Below the pieces are notes generated by a model. The model was given only the letters and a program-made list of their open reading frames with translations, had not been told where the DNA came from and did not search any database. From assembly GCA_047624005.1 (NCBI GenBank), contig JBLHPE010000002.1, forward strand, positions 24,207-88,206: a stretch of DNA of 64,000 nt, given 5' to 3'. The first letter of the stretch is position 1. The number at the start of each line of letters is the position of its first letter. Of this stretch, positions 23,785 to 32,922 are shown one piece after another. The DNA is from Ascidiaceihabitans sp047624005. GTDB taxonomy: Bacteria > Pseudomonadota > Alphaproteobacteria > Rhodobacterales > Rhodobacteraceae. The translations under genes were made by a program, and so were the position numbers.

Positions 23785-24386
23785 TTAAGATACTGCAGTG
23801 GGTTTAAGCACGAAGCTAGAATTGATCGGTGCAATTCGCATTTGAATTAGCGAGTTCGGCCAATGCTCTCAATGGCAGCTAGCACGTGATTTCGTTGGAG
23901 CTCATGACACCAAACACCGTAGATTTGCGGACAAAACACGGCTCACATCTCGCGGAAAAAAGGGTGTTCCAGTAACAACTGCTTTTGTTTCTGAGCCAAT
24001 GTGGCTTCAAAAGTGATTGATTTTAACGCGTGCATTAGTTTCTGCCCTATATTCACGCCCCTGCAGTGGACTTGAAATAGTATTTTTCAGGTGTTTGGGA
24101 CCTGCCAATTCAATTGTACGATCGGTCCCCAGAATACCTTGTGAGGTAATAAGTGCCGATGACCTAAAATTTGCACAATATGGAGGCGAAACTTCTGGCG
24201 AAAAGACGCAGTCATTCATTAGTTTTCCCTTATTGTCGGACCTTATCTATTCGTAATTGGACACGCAAAATAGAAGATATCTACAAGCTTTCTATCCATA
24301 AATATCACAAGACCTAATCAACCTATCCGAACCTTAAAACCACATGCCTCTTGCCCAACCCTTGCAAGCGGCATAGGAAAAACCCC
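23785..24386. other. Long AT-rich intergenic stretch, no gene recognised
   Basis: 600 bases after the LysE pseudogene. Short open frames exist on both strands (24017-24256 plus; 24007-24219 minus) but lack start signals and do not resemble known proteins. The final part must contain the promoter of the metallophosphoesterase gene. Confidence 0.5.
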
Positions 24387-25205
24387 ATGAAAATATTGTT
24401 CCTTGGTGATGTGATGGGCCGCGCTGGACGCCGCGCCATTTCCGAAAATCTGCCGCGTCTGCGCGAAGAATGGAAGCTGGATTTTGTCGTTGTGAACGGC
24501 GAAAATGCAACGGGTGGCATGGGTCTGTCAGGGGCACATGCCAAGCTGATCCTAGAGGCCGGTGCCGATTGCGTCACTTTGGGTGATCATGCGTTTGATC
24601 AAAAAGACATGCTGCAATTCATCGAACATGAACCGCGCATTATTCGACCTTTGAACTTTTCCAAGGCATCCCCAGGCAAAGGCGCACGCCTGTTCACCGC
24701 CAACAATGGCCGAAAGGTTCTGGTCATGCAGGCGTTGGGCCAAGTGTTCATGAAGCGCCCCTTTGATGATCCGTTTTCTGCGGTCGAACCCGTGTTCAAG
24801 ACGCATCCACTTGGAGGCCAAGCCGACGCAATCGTTCTTGATTTCCATTGCGAAGCGACCTCAGAAAAAATGGCGATGGGCCATTGGTGCGACGGGCGCG
24901 CAAGCCTTGTTGTTGGCACACACACCCACGTACCGACAAGTGACGCGATGATCTTGCCAAAAGGCACAGCATATCTGACTGATGGCGGCATGTGTGGCGA
25001 TTATAATTCGGTGATCGGTATGGATAAGAACGAACCTTTGCGTCGCTTTATCACTGGTATGCCTAAGGAACGGTTTACGCCCGCAAATGGCGATGCAACT
25101 TTGTCAGGCGTCTATATTGAGACAGACAACCAAACCGGCAAAGCCACGCGGATCGAAATGGTACGCCAAGGCGGGTTGCTGTCGCAATCCGGGCCAATGG
25201 GCTAA
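24387..25205 (+). CDS. YmdB-type metallophosphoesterase (TIGR00282 family)
   Basis: 272 residues from ATG 24387 (AGGAAAAACCCC upstream). Metal-binding motifs of the family: FLGDVMGRAGRRA at the N-terminus, VVNGENATGGMG near 40, GDHAFDQKD near 70, and VVGTHTHVPTSDAMI near 175 with TDGGMCGDYNSVIG. Bacillus YmdB is a 2',3'-cyclic nucleotide phosphodiesterase; members are usually encoded near 5-formyl-THF cyclo-ligase or rny in various bacteria. The EamA transporter starts immediately after its stop. Confidence 0.9.
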   Translation: MKILFLGDVMGRAGRRAISENLPRLREEWKLDFVVVNGENATGGMGLSGAHAKLILEAGADCVTLGDHAFDQKDMLQFIEHEPRIIRPLNFSKASPGKGARLFTANNGRKVLVMQALGQVFMKRPFDDPFSAVEPVFKTHPLGGQADAIVLDFHCEATSEKMAMGHWCDGRASLVVGTHTHVPTSDAMILPKGTAYLTDGGMCGDYNSVIGMDKNEPLRRFITGMPKERFTPANGDATLSGVYIETDNQTGKATRIEMVRQGGLLSQSGPMG

Positions 25206-26150
25206 GTGGGCACCAGACAGCTTTTGGGGTATGGTCTGTTCCTGCTGCTTTTAGGGGCAGGTTGGGGCTTTACCCAACCCATGTCCAAGGTCGCGGTGAG
25301 CGAAGGATATCAACACTTTGGCTTGATCTTTTGGCAAGCGGCGATTGGGGCCGTTTTGATGGGGCTGGTCAGTTTGATCAGGCGCAAAGGGCTGCCAATG
25401 GGCGTCCCGCAATTGCGGGTCTATCTGGTCATTGCGGTGATTGGGACCGTGATTCCGAATTCCGCCACTTATCAGGCCGCAGTCCATTTGCCCTCTGGCA
25501 TCCTGTCGATCCTGCTTTCAATGGTGCCGATATTTGCGTTTCCCATAGCGCTTGCCCTAGGGAACGATAAGTTTGAATTTCGCCGTTTAAGCGGGCTGAT
25601 CCTTGGCTTTTTCGGAGTGATGATCATCGTTCTACCTTCGGCCAGCCTGCCCCAAGCTGCCGCAACATTCTGGGTGCTGATCGCACTGATTGGCGGGGCT
25701 TGTTATGCGTTTGAGGGCAATTACGTCGCCAAGTGGGGCACCGCCGGAATGGATCCAATCCAAGTGCTGTTCGGTGCGTCAATCGTTGGGGTGATTTTGT
25801 CGCTGCCATTGGCTTTGATCTCAGGCCAATGGATCAACCCGTTGCCGCCATATGGCTTTCCTGATTATGCGCATATCGCAGGTTCGGTGGTCCATGTCAT
25901 CGTCTACAGCGGTTATGTCTGGTTGGTGGGGCGAACTGGTTCGGTTTTTGCCGTGCAGGTCAGCTACGTTGTGACAATCTGCGGAGTTTTCTGGGCAAGG
26001 CTCATATTATCCGAGACTTACGCCCCTCAAATCTGGTTGGCTTTGGTGATTATGCTGGGTGGCATGTATTTGGTGCAACCACGCAGATCTGGCAACCGTC
26101 GCGAAGCGGTTGCACCCCCTTCAGCAATCGACCAAACTGGGGCTAAATAA
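25206..26150 (+). CDS. EamA (DMT superfamily) transporter
   Basis: 314 residues from GTG 25206, which directly follows the previous stop. Ten transmembrane helices in two EamA repeats: the first with SEGYQHFGLIFWQAAIG and SATYQAAVHLPSGILSIL, the second from about residue 150 (GGACYAFEGNYVAKWG). It is expected to export or import a small metabolite; substrate unknown. Likely cotranscribed with the phosphoesterase and the SLC13 permease. Confidence 0.88.
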   Translation: MGTRQLLGYGLFLLLLGAGWGFTQPMSKVAVSEGYQHFGLIFWQAAIGAVLMGLVSLIRRKGLPMGVPQLRVYLVIAVIGTVIPNSATYQAAVHLPSGILSILLSMVPIFAFPIALALGNDKFEFRRLSGLILGFFGVMIIVLPSASLPQAAATFWVLIALIGGACYAFEGNYVAKWGTAGMDPIQVLFGASIVGVILSLPLALISGQWINPLPPYGFPDYAHIAGSVVHVIVYSGYVWLVGRTGSVFAVQVSYVVTICGVFWARLILSETYAPQIWLALVIMLGGMYLVQPRRSGNRREAVAPPSAIDQTGAK

Positions 26151-26163
26151 CCGCAGGTACATC

Positions 26164-27942
26164 ATGGCACTCTTTGAGCTTTCGCAAACCGGCAGCGCAA
26201 TCCTGACCCTCGCAGTGGTCGTGGTCATGTTCGTCATGTTCTTGCGTGAAACCTTTCCAACTGAAGTGGTCGCAATCACAGGCGCCGCGCTAATGCTTGG
26301 ATTAGGATTGCTGCCCTACCAGGATGCGCTCAAGGTTTTGTCCAACCCCGCGCCGTGGACGATTGCGGCGATGTTTATAATCATGGGTGCGCTTGTTAGA
26401 ACTGGGGCGTTGGAGGCTTTCACTGGGCAGGCGGATCGCATAGCGAAAACCAATCCTGCATTGGCGATCGTGATGTTGATGGGCTTTGTGGTACTGTCTT
26501 CTGCGATTGTGTCGAATACACCCGTTGTTGTGGTGATGATCCCTGTGTTCATTCAACTGGCGAAAACGATGGGAATAGCATCCTCCAAAATGTTGATCCC
26601 GCTTAGCTATGCCGCGATCCTAGGTGGTACGTTGACGTTAATCGGCACCTCCACCAACTTGCTTGTGGACGGTGTGGCACGCGCGCAAGGGTTAAAGGCG
26701 TTCACGATTTTCGAGGTTACACCGCTGGGGATCATCCTCGTCATATGGGGCATGATTTATCTACGGTTCATCGCCCCCGCGTTGTTGCCCGACCGCGAAA
26801 GCATGGCGGACTTGCTGTCTGATCGCACACGCATGAAGTTCTTTACCGAAGCGGTCATTCCGCCTGAGTCCAATCTGATCGGGCGTGAAGTCACCGGTGT
26901 GCAATTGTTCAAACGTGAAGGTGTGCGCCTGATCGATGTTATTCGTGGTGACCAATCGCTGCGGCGCAACCTTCAGGGGGTCGAATTGGCTGTCGGGGAC
27001 CGTGTTGTTTTACGGACCCAAATTACCGAACTGCTGTCGCTCCAACGCAACAAAGAATTGAAACGTGTGGACCAAGTGTCTGCTGTCGAAACCACCACCG
27101 TTGAGGCGCTGATTACACCGGGATGCAAAATGATCGGCCGGTCCCTTGGATCGTTGCGTCTGCGCCGTCGCTTTGCTGTCTATCCTTTGGCAGTGCATCG
27201 ACGTAACCAAAACATCGGACGTCAGTTGGATGATCTGATTGTGAAAGTTGGGGACACCCTACTTCTCGAAGGGGCTCCAGCGGATATTCAGCGCCTCTCG
27301 ATCGAGATGGAAATGGTTGATGTCTCGAAGCCCACAGCCCGGGCGTTTCGACGTAGCCATGCGCCAATCGTGCTTGTTGCCCTTTTTGGGATTGTCACAC
27401 TTGCTGCCTTTGGCGTTGCACCAATTTTCCTACTTTCCATTCTGGCGGTTTCACTTGTTCTGATCACCCGCTGTATTGACGCGGAAGAAGCGTTCTCGTT
27501 TGTTGATGGTCGGCTTCTTGCGCTTATTTTCTCTATGCTGGCGATTGGGGCTGCCCTTGAAGCGTCTGGTGCGGTTGCATTGATCGTGAACGCGATTGCA
27601 CCCGCATTGGGCAATCTGCCACCCTTCCTAATCATTTGGGCGATCTATCTTCTGACATCGGTCCTGACTGAATTGGTCAGCAACAACGCCGTCGCTGTTG
27701 TCGTCACACCCATTGCAATCGGACTGGCTACTGCATTGGGTATTGATCCACGTCCGCTGGTGGTCGCCGTAATGGTTGCCGCGTCTGCCAGCTTTGCGAC
27801 ACCGATCGGGTATCAAACCAACATGTTGGTTTATGGCCCCGGTGGCTACAAGTTCACAGATTTCATGCGTGTTGGTATTCCTTTAAATTTAAGTGTTGGT
27901 ATCCTAGCATCAGCGGTCATCCCAATCCTTTGGCCCTTGTGA
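26164..27942 (+). CDS. SLC13/DASS family permease with two TrkA-C domains
   Basis: 592 residues from ATG 26164 (CAGGTACATC upstream). Membrane helices form two blocks (residues 1-205 and about 410-592) separated by two soluble RCK/TrkA-C domains (about 225-395; GREVTGVQLFKREGVRLIDV and GRSLGSLRLRRRFAVYPLAV). Substrate-binding signature hairpins of the DASS family: SSAIVSNTPVVVVMIPVF (SNT motif) and ELVSNNAVAVVVTPIA (SNN motif). DASS proteins carry dicarboxylates, sulfate or similar anions with sodium. A paralog lies on the minus strand at 31069-32841. Confidence 0.9.
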   Translation: MALFELSQTGSAILTLAVVVVMFVMFLRETFPTEVVAITGAALMLGLGLLPYQDALKVLSNPAPWTIAAMFIIMGALVRTGALEAFTGQADRIAKTNPALAIVMLMGFVVLSSAIVSNTPVVVVMIPVFIQLAKTMGIASSKMLIPLSYAAILGGTLTLIGTSTNLLVDGVARAQGLKAFTIFEVTPLGIILVIWGMIYLRFIAPALLPDRESMADLLSDRTRMKFFTEAVIPPESNLIGREVTGVQLFKREGVRLIDVIRGDQSLRRNLQGVELAVGDRVVLRTQITELLSLQRNKELKRVDQVSAVETTTVEALITPGCKMIGRSLGSLRLRRRFAVYPLAVHRRNQNIGRQLDDLIVKVGDTLLLEGAPADIQRLSIEMEMVDVSKPTARAFRRSHAPIVLVALFGIVTLAAFGVAPIFLLSILAVSLVLITRCIDAEEAFSFVDGRLLALIFSMLAIGAALEASGAVALIVNAIAPALGNLPPFLIIWAIYLLTSVLTELVSNNAVAVVVTPIAIGLATALGIDPRPLVVAVMVAASASFATPIGYQTNMLVYGPGGYKFTDFMRVGIPLNLSVGILASAVIPILWPL

Positions 27943-28011
27943 GTCAGAGTGATAGTCACTTAAGATTAAAAAAATGTTATCGTCTCCGTTTTCCCTGAGA
28001 GGTCCGGCACT

Positions 28012-28233
28012 ATGAAACAAATCATCAAACCAACCACTGACGAAGATCTGATCAAACAATTCCTCGAAAAAGGCGGCAAGGTTAGCGTTGGCAAAACTAA
28101 GCCTATGCCAAGCGATTTGGGCATCAGCAACAACAGCTGGGGCAACAAAATGACCAAAGAAGAAAAAGAGGTGGTTAAGGCTGGCGAAAAAGTCAGAGCC
28201 GCCGAAAAAGCTGCTCGCGCTGCGAATAAGTAA
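28012..28233 (+). CDS. Small charged protein of unknown function
   Basis: 73 residues. Soluble, Lys/Glu-rich (EEKEVVKAGEKVRAAEKAAR at the C-terminus, likely helical) with an N-terminal KPTTDEDLIKQFLEKGGKV segment. ATG 28012 has GAGAGG upstream. The start-to-stop frame, codon use and defined N-terminus look real. No domain recognised; may be a small conserved roseobacter protein. Confidence 0.65.
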   Translation: MKQIIKPTTDEDLIKQFLEKGGKVSVGKTKPMPSDLGISNNSWGNKMTKEEKEVVKAGEKVRAAEKAARAANK

Positions 28234-28313
28234 ACAAGATTTTAAGAGACCTCGTGCAATTGTTAATCTGCGATATTGGTTAACGAAGTGCGAACGACCT
28301 AAGTTGATACTTA

Positions 28314-28395
28314 TTGTACAAATGTCATCCGCGGTTTGTACATTTTGTTAAATTTTGGCAAAAGTTTCGGTTTTGAGTGGGGCAGTCTTGTACAA
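28314..28395. repeat. Three copies of TTGTACA in a convergent intergenic region
   Basis: TTGTACAA at 28314-28321, TTGTACA at 28336-28342 and TTGTACAA at 28388-28395. The 8-base form is a palindrome. They lie between the end of the small charged protein gene and the end of the flavoprotein gene. The last copy is part of a larger hairpin. Confidence 0.55.
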
Positions 28396-28421
28396 TTCCA
28401 AGGGTGAAATCTACAAGACTG
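28383..28421. terminator. Inverted repeat (hairpin) in the convergent region
   Basis: CAGTCTTGTA (28383-28392) pairs perfectly with TACAAGACTG (28412-28421), loop 19 bases; flanking G-C pairs extend the stem. No T run on either side. It sits between two convergent genes and may act as a bidirectional 3'-end structure. Confidence 0.45.
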
Positions 28422-28465
28422 TCCAATTCAGGCAGCGTTCGACGCATTAATACCACCGTACGATC

Positions 28466-30124
28466 TTAAGCAATCGACTTGGATCGCCCCGCATTTCTAC
28501 CAGAAAAAATGCAACCGCCAAGGAATGTACCTTCCAGGGCATTGTACCCGTGATACCCGCCGCCGCCGAAGCCTGCGACCTCGCCTGCTGCGAACAATCC
28601 CTGTACGATTTCGCCATTCGCGCCGATCATGCGGCTGTCCAAATCCGTATGCAATCCACCCAGTGTTTTGCGCGTTAGAATGTTCAGTTTTACTGCAATC
28701 AGCGGTCCGTTTTTTGGGTCCAAAATCTTGTGTGGTTTTGCCGTGCGGATCAACCGATCCCCCTTATAATTTCGGGCGGCGTGGATCGCCATGACTTGCG
28801 CGTCTTTAGTAAAGTTATTATCCATCTGCCCATCCCGCGCGACGATTTGACTGCGTAGTTTTTCAACGTCGATCAGATCATCATCACCGATTTTGTTCAT
28901 ACCTGCGACAAGGTCTTCAAGTGTCTGGGCAACAACGAAATTCTCACCCTTCTCCATAAACGCTTGAACTGGTTTTGGTGCACCGCCACCCGACAGAAGA
29001 CGCGCCTTAATCACCTCAAGCCACTTGCCAGATGTGAGGTCTGGATTTTGCTCGGATCCTGACAAGGCAAACTCTTTTTCGATGATCTTTTGAGATAGGA
29101 CAAACCAACTGTAATCATACCCCGTCGCCAAGATTTCGCGCAACGATGTCATGCTGTCAAAACCCGGCAAATTGGGTGGGGCAAACCGTTTACCCGTCGC
29201 GTCAAACCACATTGAGGATGGGCCGGGCAAAATACGAATGCCATGTGCGGGCCAGATTGGGTCCCAGTTCTTAACGCCTTCAGTATAATGCCACATTCTG
29301 TCGCCGTTGATGACATTGCCACCCGCTGCTTCAGAAATCGCGATCATACGCCCGTCAACATGTGCTGGAACGCCTGCGATCATCTCTTTGGGGGCAGGGC
29401 CCAACCGATCTGTCGGCCACGCTTTTAGCACCATTTCGAAGTTACCACCAATGCCACCAGACGTCACAATAACGGACGGGGATCGCAGGGAAAAATCGCC
29501 GGTAACGTCGCGGTTGGTTTTCTGCCCACGCAAGGAATTATCGTCGGCCAAAATGGTGCCAGAAACCCCTTTGGCCGCCCCGTTCTCCATCTCGATCCGG
29601 TCCACTTGATGTCTGAATTTGAAGGTGATCAGACCGGCCTTTTCATGTTCCAAACAGCGGCGTACGAAATGTTCGATGATGCCTTCGCCGGTGCCCCAAG
29701 TTAGGTGAAAACGTGGCACGGAATTGCCGTGCCCATCTGCGTATGATCCGCCGCGTTCGGCCCAACCAACAATGGGGAACCATCGTAGTCCCATCTGATG
29801 TAGCCACGCCCTCATATCACCTGCGGCAAAGTCCAAATACGCCTCCGCCCATTTGCGCGGCATCGTGTCTTCGGGGCGGTCGAATTGTGCTGAGCCCATC
29901 CAATCGCGCATCGCCAGTTCTGGGCTGTCTTTGATCCCCATACGGCGCTGTTCAGGCGTGTCGACCATGAACAAGCCGCCCAATGACCAGAAGGCTTGGC
30001 CGCCAAGAAAGCTGCGTGGTTCTTGATCCAAAACAATGACCGATTTACCGCGATCGGCCAATTCGGCGGCTGCAGTTAAACCTGATAACCCACCGCCAAC
30101 AACGATTGCATCTGCTTGATCCAT
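28466..30124 (-). CDS. FAD-binding dehydrogenase (KstD/fumarate reductase flavoprotein-like)
   Basis: 552 residues from ATG 30124. FAD-binding Rossmann motif VVGGGLSGLTAAAELADRG at residue 8, followed by a conserved LDQEPRSFLGGQAFWSLGGL. The C-terminal FAD motif is FAAGEVAGFGGGGYHGYNAL with GTFLGGCIFSGRNAG. The family is annotated as FAD-binding dehydrogenase, similar to 3-ketosteroid dehydrogenases; substrate not known. It lies 10 bases after a BASS symporter gene on the same strand, suggesting uptake and oxidation of the same organic anion or sterol-like compound. Confidence 0.85.
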   Translation of the reverse strand: MDQADAIVVGGGLSGLTAAAELADRGKSVIVLDQEPRSFLGGQAFWSLGGLFMVDTPEQRRMGIKDSPELAMRDWMGSAQFDRPEDTMPRKWAEAYLDFAAGDMRAWLHQMGLRWFPIVGWAERGGSYADGHGNSVPRFHLTWGTGEGIIEHFVRRCLEHEKAGLITFKFRHQVDRIEMENGAAKGVSGTILADDNSLRGQKTNRDVTGDFSLRSPSVIVTSGGIGGNFEMVLKAWPTDRLGPAPKEMIAGVPAHVDGRMIAISEAAGGNVINGDRMWHYTEGVKNWDPIWPAHGIRILPGPSSMWFDATGKRFAPPNLPGFDSMTSLREILATGYDYSWFVLSQKIIEKEFALSGSEQNPDLTSGKWLEVIKARLLSGGGAPKPVQAFMEKGENFVVAQTLEDLVAGMNKIGDDDLIDVEKLRSQIVARDGQMDNNFTKDAQVMAIHAARNYKGDRLIRTAKPHKILDPKNGPLIAVKLNILTRKTLGGLHTDLDSRMIGANGEIVQGLFAAGEVAGFGGGGYHGYNALEGTFLGGCIFSGRNAGRSKSIA

Positions 30125-30134
30125 AACGACTTCC

Positions 30135-30992
30135 TTATGTTTTACGATACCACGCCACAAACGGTGCTGTGACGAAATACATCAATATTCCATATCCGGC
30201 TGACGGCAATGCCATGTCCGAGAACCCGTCGGATTGCCCTGTGATGATCGCGGCCAAAGCGATGCCAAGTGTTGCATTTTGTACGCCGGTTTCGATGGAG
30301 ATGGTTTTGGCTTCCGTCCAGACCAATCCTGTCAGTGATGCGAGCCCGAGCCCAAGCAATAGAAGGCTCAAGTTCAGCGCGATCAAGGCGGGTCCGAGTT
30401 TGGAAAGGGTTGCAACGAAGGTTTCCCAATTGCTGGCCAATGCAGCGACTATGATGATGACAAACAGAACTGTGGCGATCCTTGCTAACGTGGGTTCAAT
30501 ACGCATCGCAAACGCCGTTGCGCGGTGGCGGATTGTGACACCGATCAACACCGGCAAAGTGGTGATCATGAAGACTTTGATAGCGAGGCTTGTGATGTTG
30601 ACCTCGGGGGCGTCGGCCCCCATGAAATGTATCACTGACCACGCTGCCAAAAAGGGCAGGGTCAAAATCCCAAGCAAGCTGATCACTGCTGTTAATGACA
30701 CTGATAGCGCCACATCGCCTTTGGCGAGCTTTGCGATCATGTTGCTGGTCACACCGCCAGGGCAGAAGGATAATAGCATGACACCAACTGCGATCTCTCC
30801 TGTCAGCCCAAACATGCGCACGATGATGTATGCGACGACGGGCAGTAACACCACTTGCGAGAGTGCGCCGATACCGAAGGCATGAAACCGCGTCAGAACC
30901 CGTTTAAAATCACCAAATGTTAGGCCGATCCCCAACGAAAACATGATTATAGCCAGTGAAAGTGGCAAAACCACATTGATTAAGATGTCCAT
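30135..30992 (-). CDS. Bile acid:sodium symporter (BASS) family transporter
   Basis: 285 residues from ATG 30992, with AGGGAACACGTC upstream. About nine to ten helices. Family motifs: MFSLGIGLTFGDFKRVL near residue 17, LLSFCPGGVTSNMIAKLAKG near 75 and ETGVQNATLGIALA near 230 (substrate/sodium-binding Gln-Asn). BASS proteins import bile acids, pyruvate, pantothenate or other organic acids with sodium. Forms an operon with the flavoprotein gene. Confidence 0.88.
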   Translation of the reverse strand: MDILINVVLPLSLAIIMFSLGIGLTFGDFKRVLTRFHAFGIGALSQVVLLPVVAYIIVRMFGLTGEIAVGVMLLSFCPGGVTSNMIAKLAKGDVALSVSLTAVISLLGILTLPFLAAWSVIHFMGADAPEVNITSLAIKVFMITTLPVLIGVTIRHRATAFAMRIEPTLARIATVLFVIIIVAALASNWETFVATLSKLGPALIALNLSLLLLGLGLASLTGLVWTEAKTISIETGVQNATLGIALAAIITGQSDGFSDMALPSAGYGILMYFVTAPFVAWYRKT

Positions 30993-31068
30993 GACGTGTT
31001 CCCTATTTTGCAATCATCTAGGCGGGTCTGGAACACTCTGGCAAGGAAAGTCTGTGGGTTACGTTTGG

Positions 31069-32841
31069 TCAGAGCGGCCAGAACACAAGGATCGCTGGGA
31101 TTGAAACGGCAACGATAATGATCTCAAGGGGCAGACCCATCCGCCAATAATCTCCAAACGAATAACCACCAGGGCCAAGGATCAGCGTGTTGTTCTTGTG
31201 CCCGATTGGCGTCAGGAACGCGGATGAAGCAGCGACCGCCACAGCCATTAAAAATGGATCAGGCGAGACCCCAAGCGACTGCGCCATTTGGATGCCAACA
31301 GGGGCCGCGACAATTGTTGTGGCGGTATTGTTCAAGACATCTGAGAGGGTCATTGTAACGATCATTAGGACGGTTAGAACCGCCCACGCGGGCATGCCTG
31401 CAGTCCAGCCAAGCAATGCGCCGGAAATCAACTCGGTTCCACCGGATGTTTCCAGTGCCGCGCCAAGCGGGATCATCGACCCAAGCAGCACAACAACAGG
31501 CCATTCAATGTGGGTGTAAAGTTCAGACAATGGCACGATGCGTGTCAAAACATAGGCGATCACCACAAGGCCCAAAGCAACGGGTAAGTAGATCAAGCCG
31601 ACGCTGGCAGCCATAACCGCACCTGCGAACATGCCGATTGCCAGCCAGACTTTACTGTCATCAGTTACAGCCAATCCACGATCAGCAAGAGGTAAGCAAC
31701 CTAACCAATCAGTCACATCGTTGCCTTTGTTCCGTGGCACCAGCAACAGCAATATGTCGCCAGCAAGAATAGGCGTTTTACGGACTTGTTTGGCGATGCT
31801 TTTGCCGCCACGTGAAATGCCCATCAACACTGTGCTTTGACGCCAAGCAAGGCCCACGGTTTGTGAGGTGCGCCCAACCAAACGGCTGGTTTCGGTCACT
31901 ACCACTTCGATCACCTCAACGCCTTCGCCTGCGGCGTGCAATTGCTCAGTACGTTCCGTGTCGGACAGGGCCAAATTTAAGGCGGTTCTGAATTCGTCCA
32001 AAGCATCGGGCGTGGCCTCTAGGACCAAGGCATCGCCGGCTTCCAACGCCGTGTTACGCGCCTGTCCATAGCGGCGTTTGCCGTCACGGATCAAACCAAG
32101 GATCGCAACATCCGTTTTCTCTGCGTCGTTTTCTAACTCTGCCAGACGTTTGCCGATGTGCTTGCTGCCTTCGGGAACGGTCAGTTCTGCAATATATTGT
32201 GCCAGATCGTCCGATGCCGATTTCTCATCCTCGCGGGGTGGGACCAGACGCCAACCGACAAGGGCTACAAATGCCAGACCGGCAATGGCCGCGATCCCGC
32301 CCACAGGGGCAAAATCGAACATCTTAAAGGGTGCGCCAAGGCTTTCTTCGCGGATCGCTGCGATGATGATATTTGGGGGCGTCCCGATCAATGTGACCAT
32401 ACCGCCAAGGATCGTCGCGAAACTAAGGGGCATCAGAGACAGGCCCGGGCTACGCCCTGCTTTGCGCGCCGTTTGCACGTCCACAGGCATAAGTAGCGCA
32501 AGGGCGGCGACGTTATTCATAAAGGCAGACAGGATGCCACCGATTGCCCCCATCAAAGTGATGTGCGCGCCAAGCGAGCGACTGGCGTCGACGAGGGTTC
32601 GGGTAATTAAGAACACGGCACCGGAACGCACCAACCCTGCCGATACCACAAGGACCAAGGCAACAACCAAGGTTGCAGGGTGGCCGAAACCAGAAAAGGC
32701 ATCCTTTTGCGGCACAACGCCAAGAACAACGCCGACCATTAGCGCCGAAAAGGCAACGATATCATAGCGAAAGCGGCCCCACAGCAACAAGCCAAAGACT
32801 GCGCCGAAGAGGGAGAATAGGATGATTTGATCTGTGCTCAT
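31069..32841 (-). CDS. SLC13/DASS family permease with TrkA-C domains
   Basis: 590 residues. Same layout as the permease at 26164-27942: helices to about 205, two RCK/TrkA-C domains (for example GKRLAELENDAEKTDVAILG and GRTSQTVGLAWRQSTVLMG), then a second helical block with SDVLNNTATTIVAAPVGIQM. The first hairpin carries AFMNNVAALALLMPVDV. It may bring in sulfate or a dicarboxylate. It is on the same strand as the BASS and flavoprotein genes, with a 76-base gap, so the three may be one transcription unit. Confidence 0.9.
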   Translation of the reverse strand: MSTDQIILFSLFGAVFGLLLWGRFRYDIVAFSALMVGVVLGVVPQKDAFSGFGHPATLVVALVLVVSAGLVRSGAVFLITRTLVDASRSLGAHITLMGAIGGILSAFMNNVAALALLMPVDVQTARKAGRSPGLSLMPLSFATILGGMVTLIGTPPNIIIAAIREESLGAPFKMFDFAPVGGIAAIAGLAFVALVGWRLVPPREDEKSASDDLAQYIAELTVPEGSKHIGKRLAELENDAEKTDVAILGLIRDGKRRYGQARNTALEAGDALVLEATPDALDEFRTALNLALSDTERTEQLHAAGEGVEVIEVVVTETSRLVGRTSQTVGLAWRQSTVLMGISRGGKSIAKQVRKTPILAGDILLLLVPRNKGNDVTDWLGCLPLADRGLAVTDDSKVWLAIGMFAGAVMAASVGLIYLPVALGLVVIAYVLTRIVPLSELYTHIEWPVVVLLGSMIPLGAALETSGGTELISGALLGWTAGMPAWAVLTVLMIVTMTLSDVLNNTATTIVAAPVGIQMAQSLGVSPDPFLMAVAVAASSAFLTPIGHKNNTLILGPGGYSFGDYWRMGLPLEIIIVAVSIPAILVFWPL

Positions 32842-32922
32842 TCGATTACATTAGGGGGTGGGTCGGACGGGGGCCAGTGCCTTTTTCGTTAGGTGCAGGG
32901 TTGGGAATTTCTCAACGCAGGG

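Noticed and set aside
20403..24386. Insertion sequence or prophage in the AT-rich patch
   Set aside because: No transposase, integrase, terminal inverted repeats or target duplication could be found.
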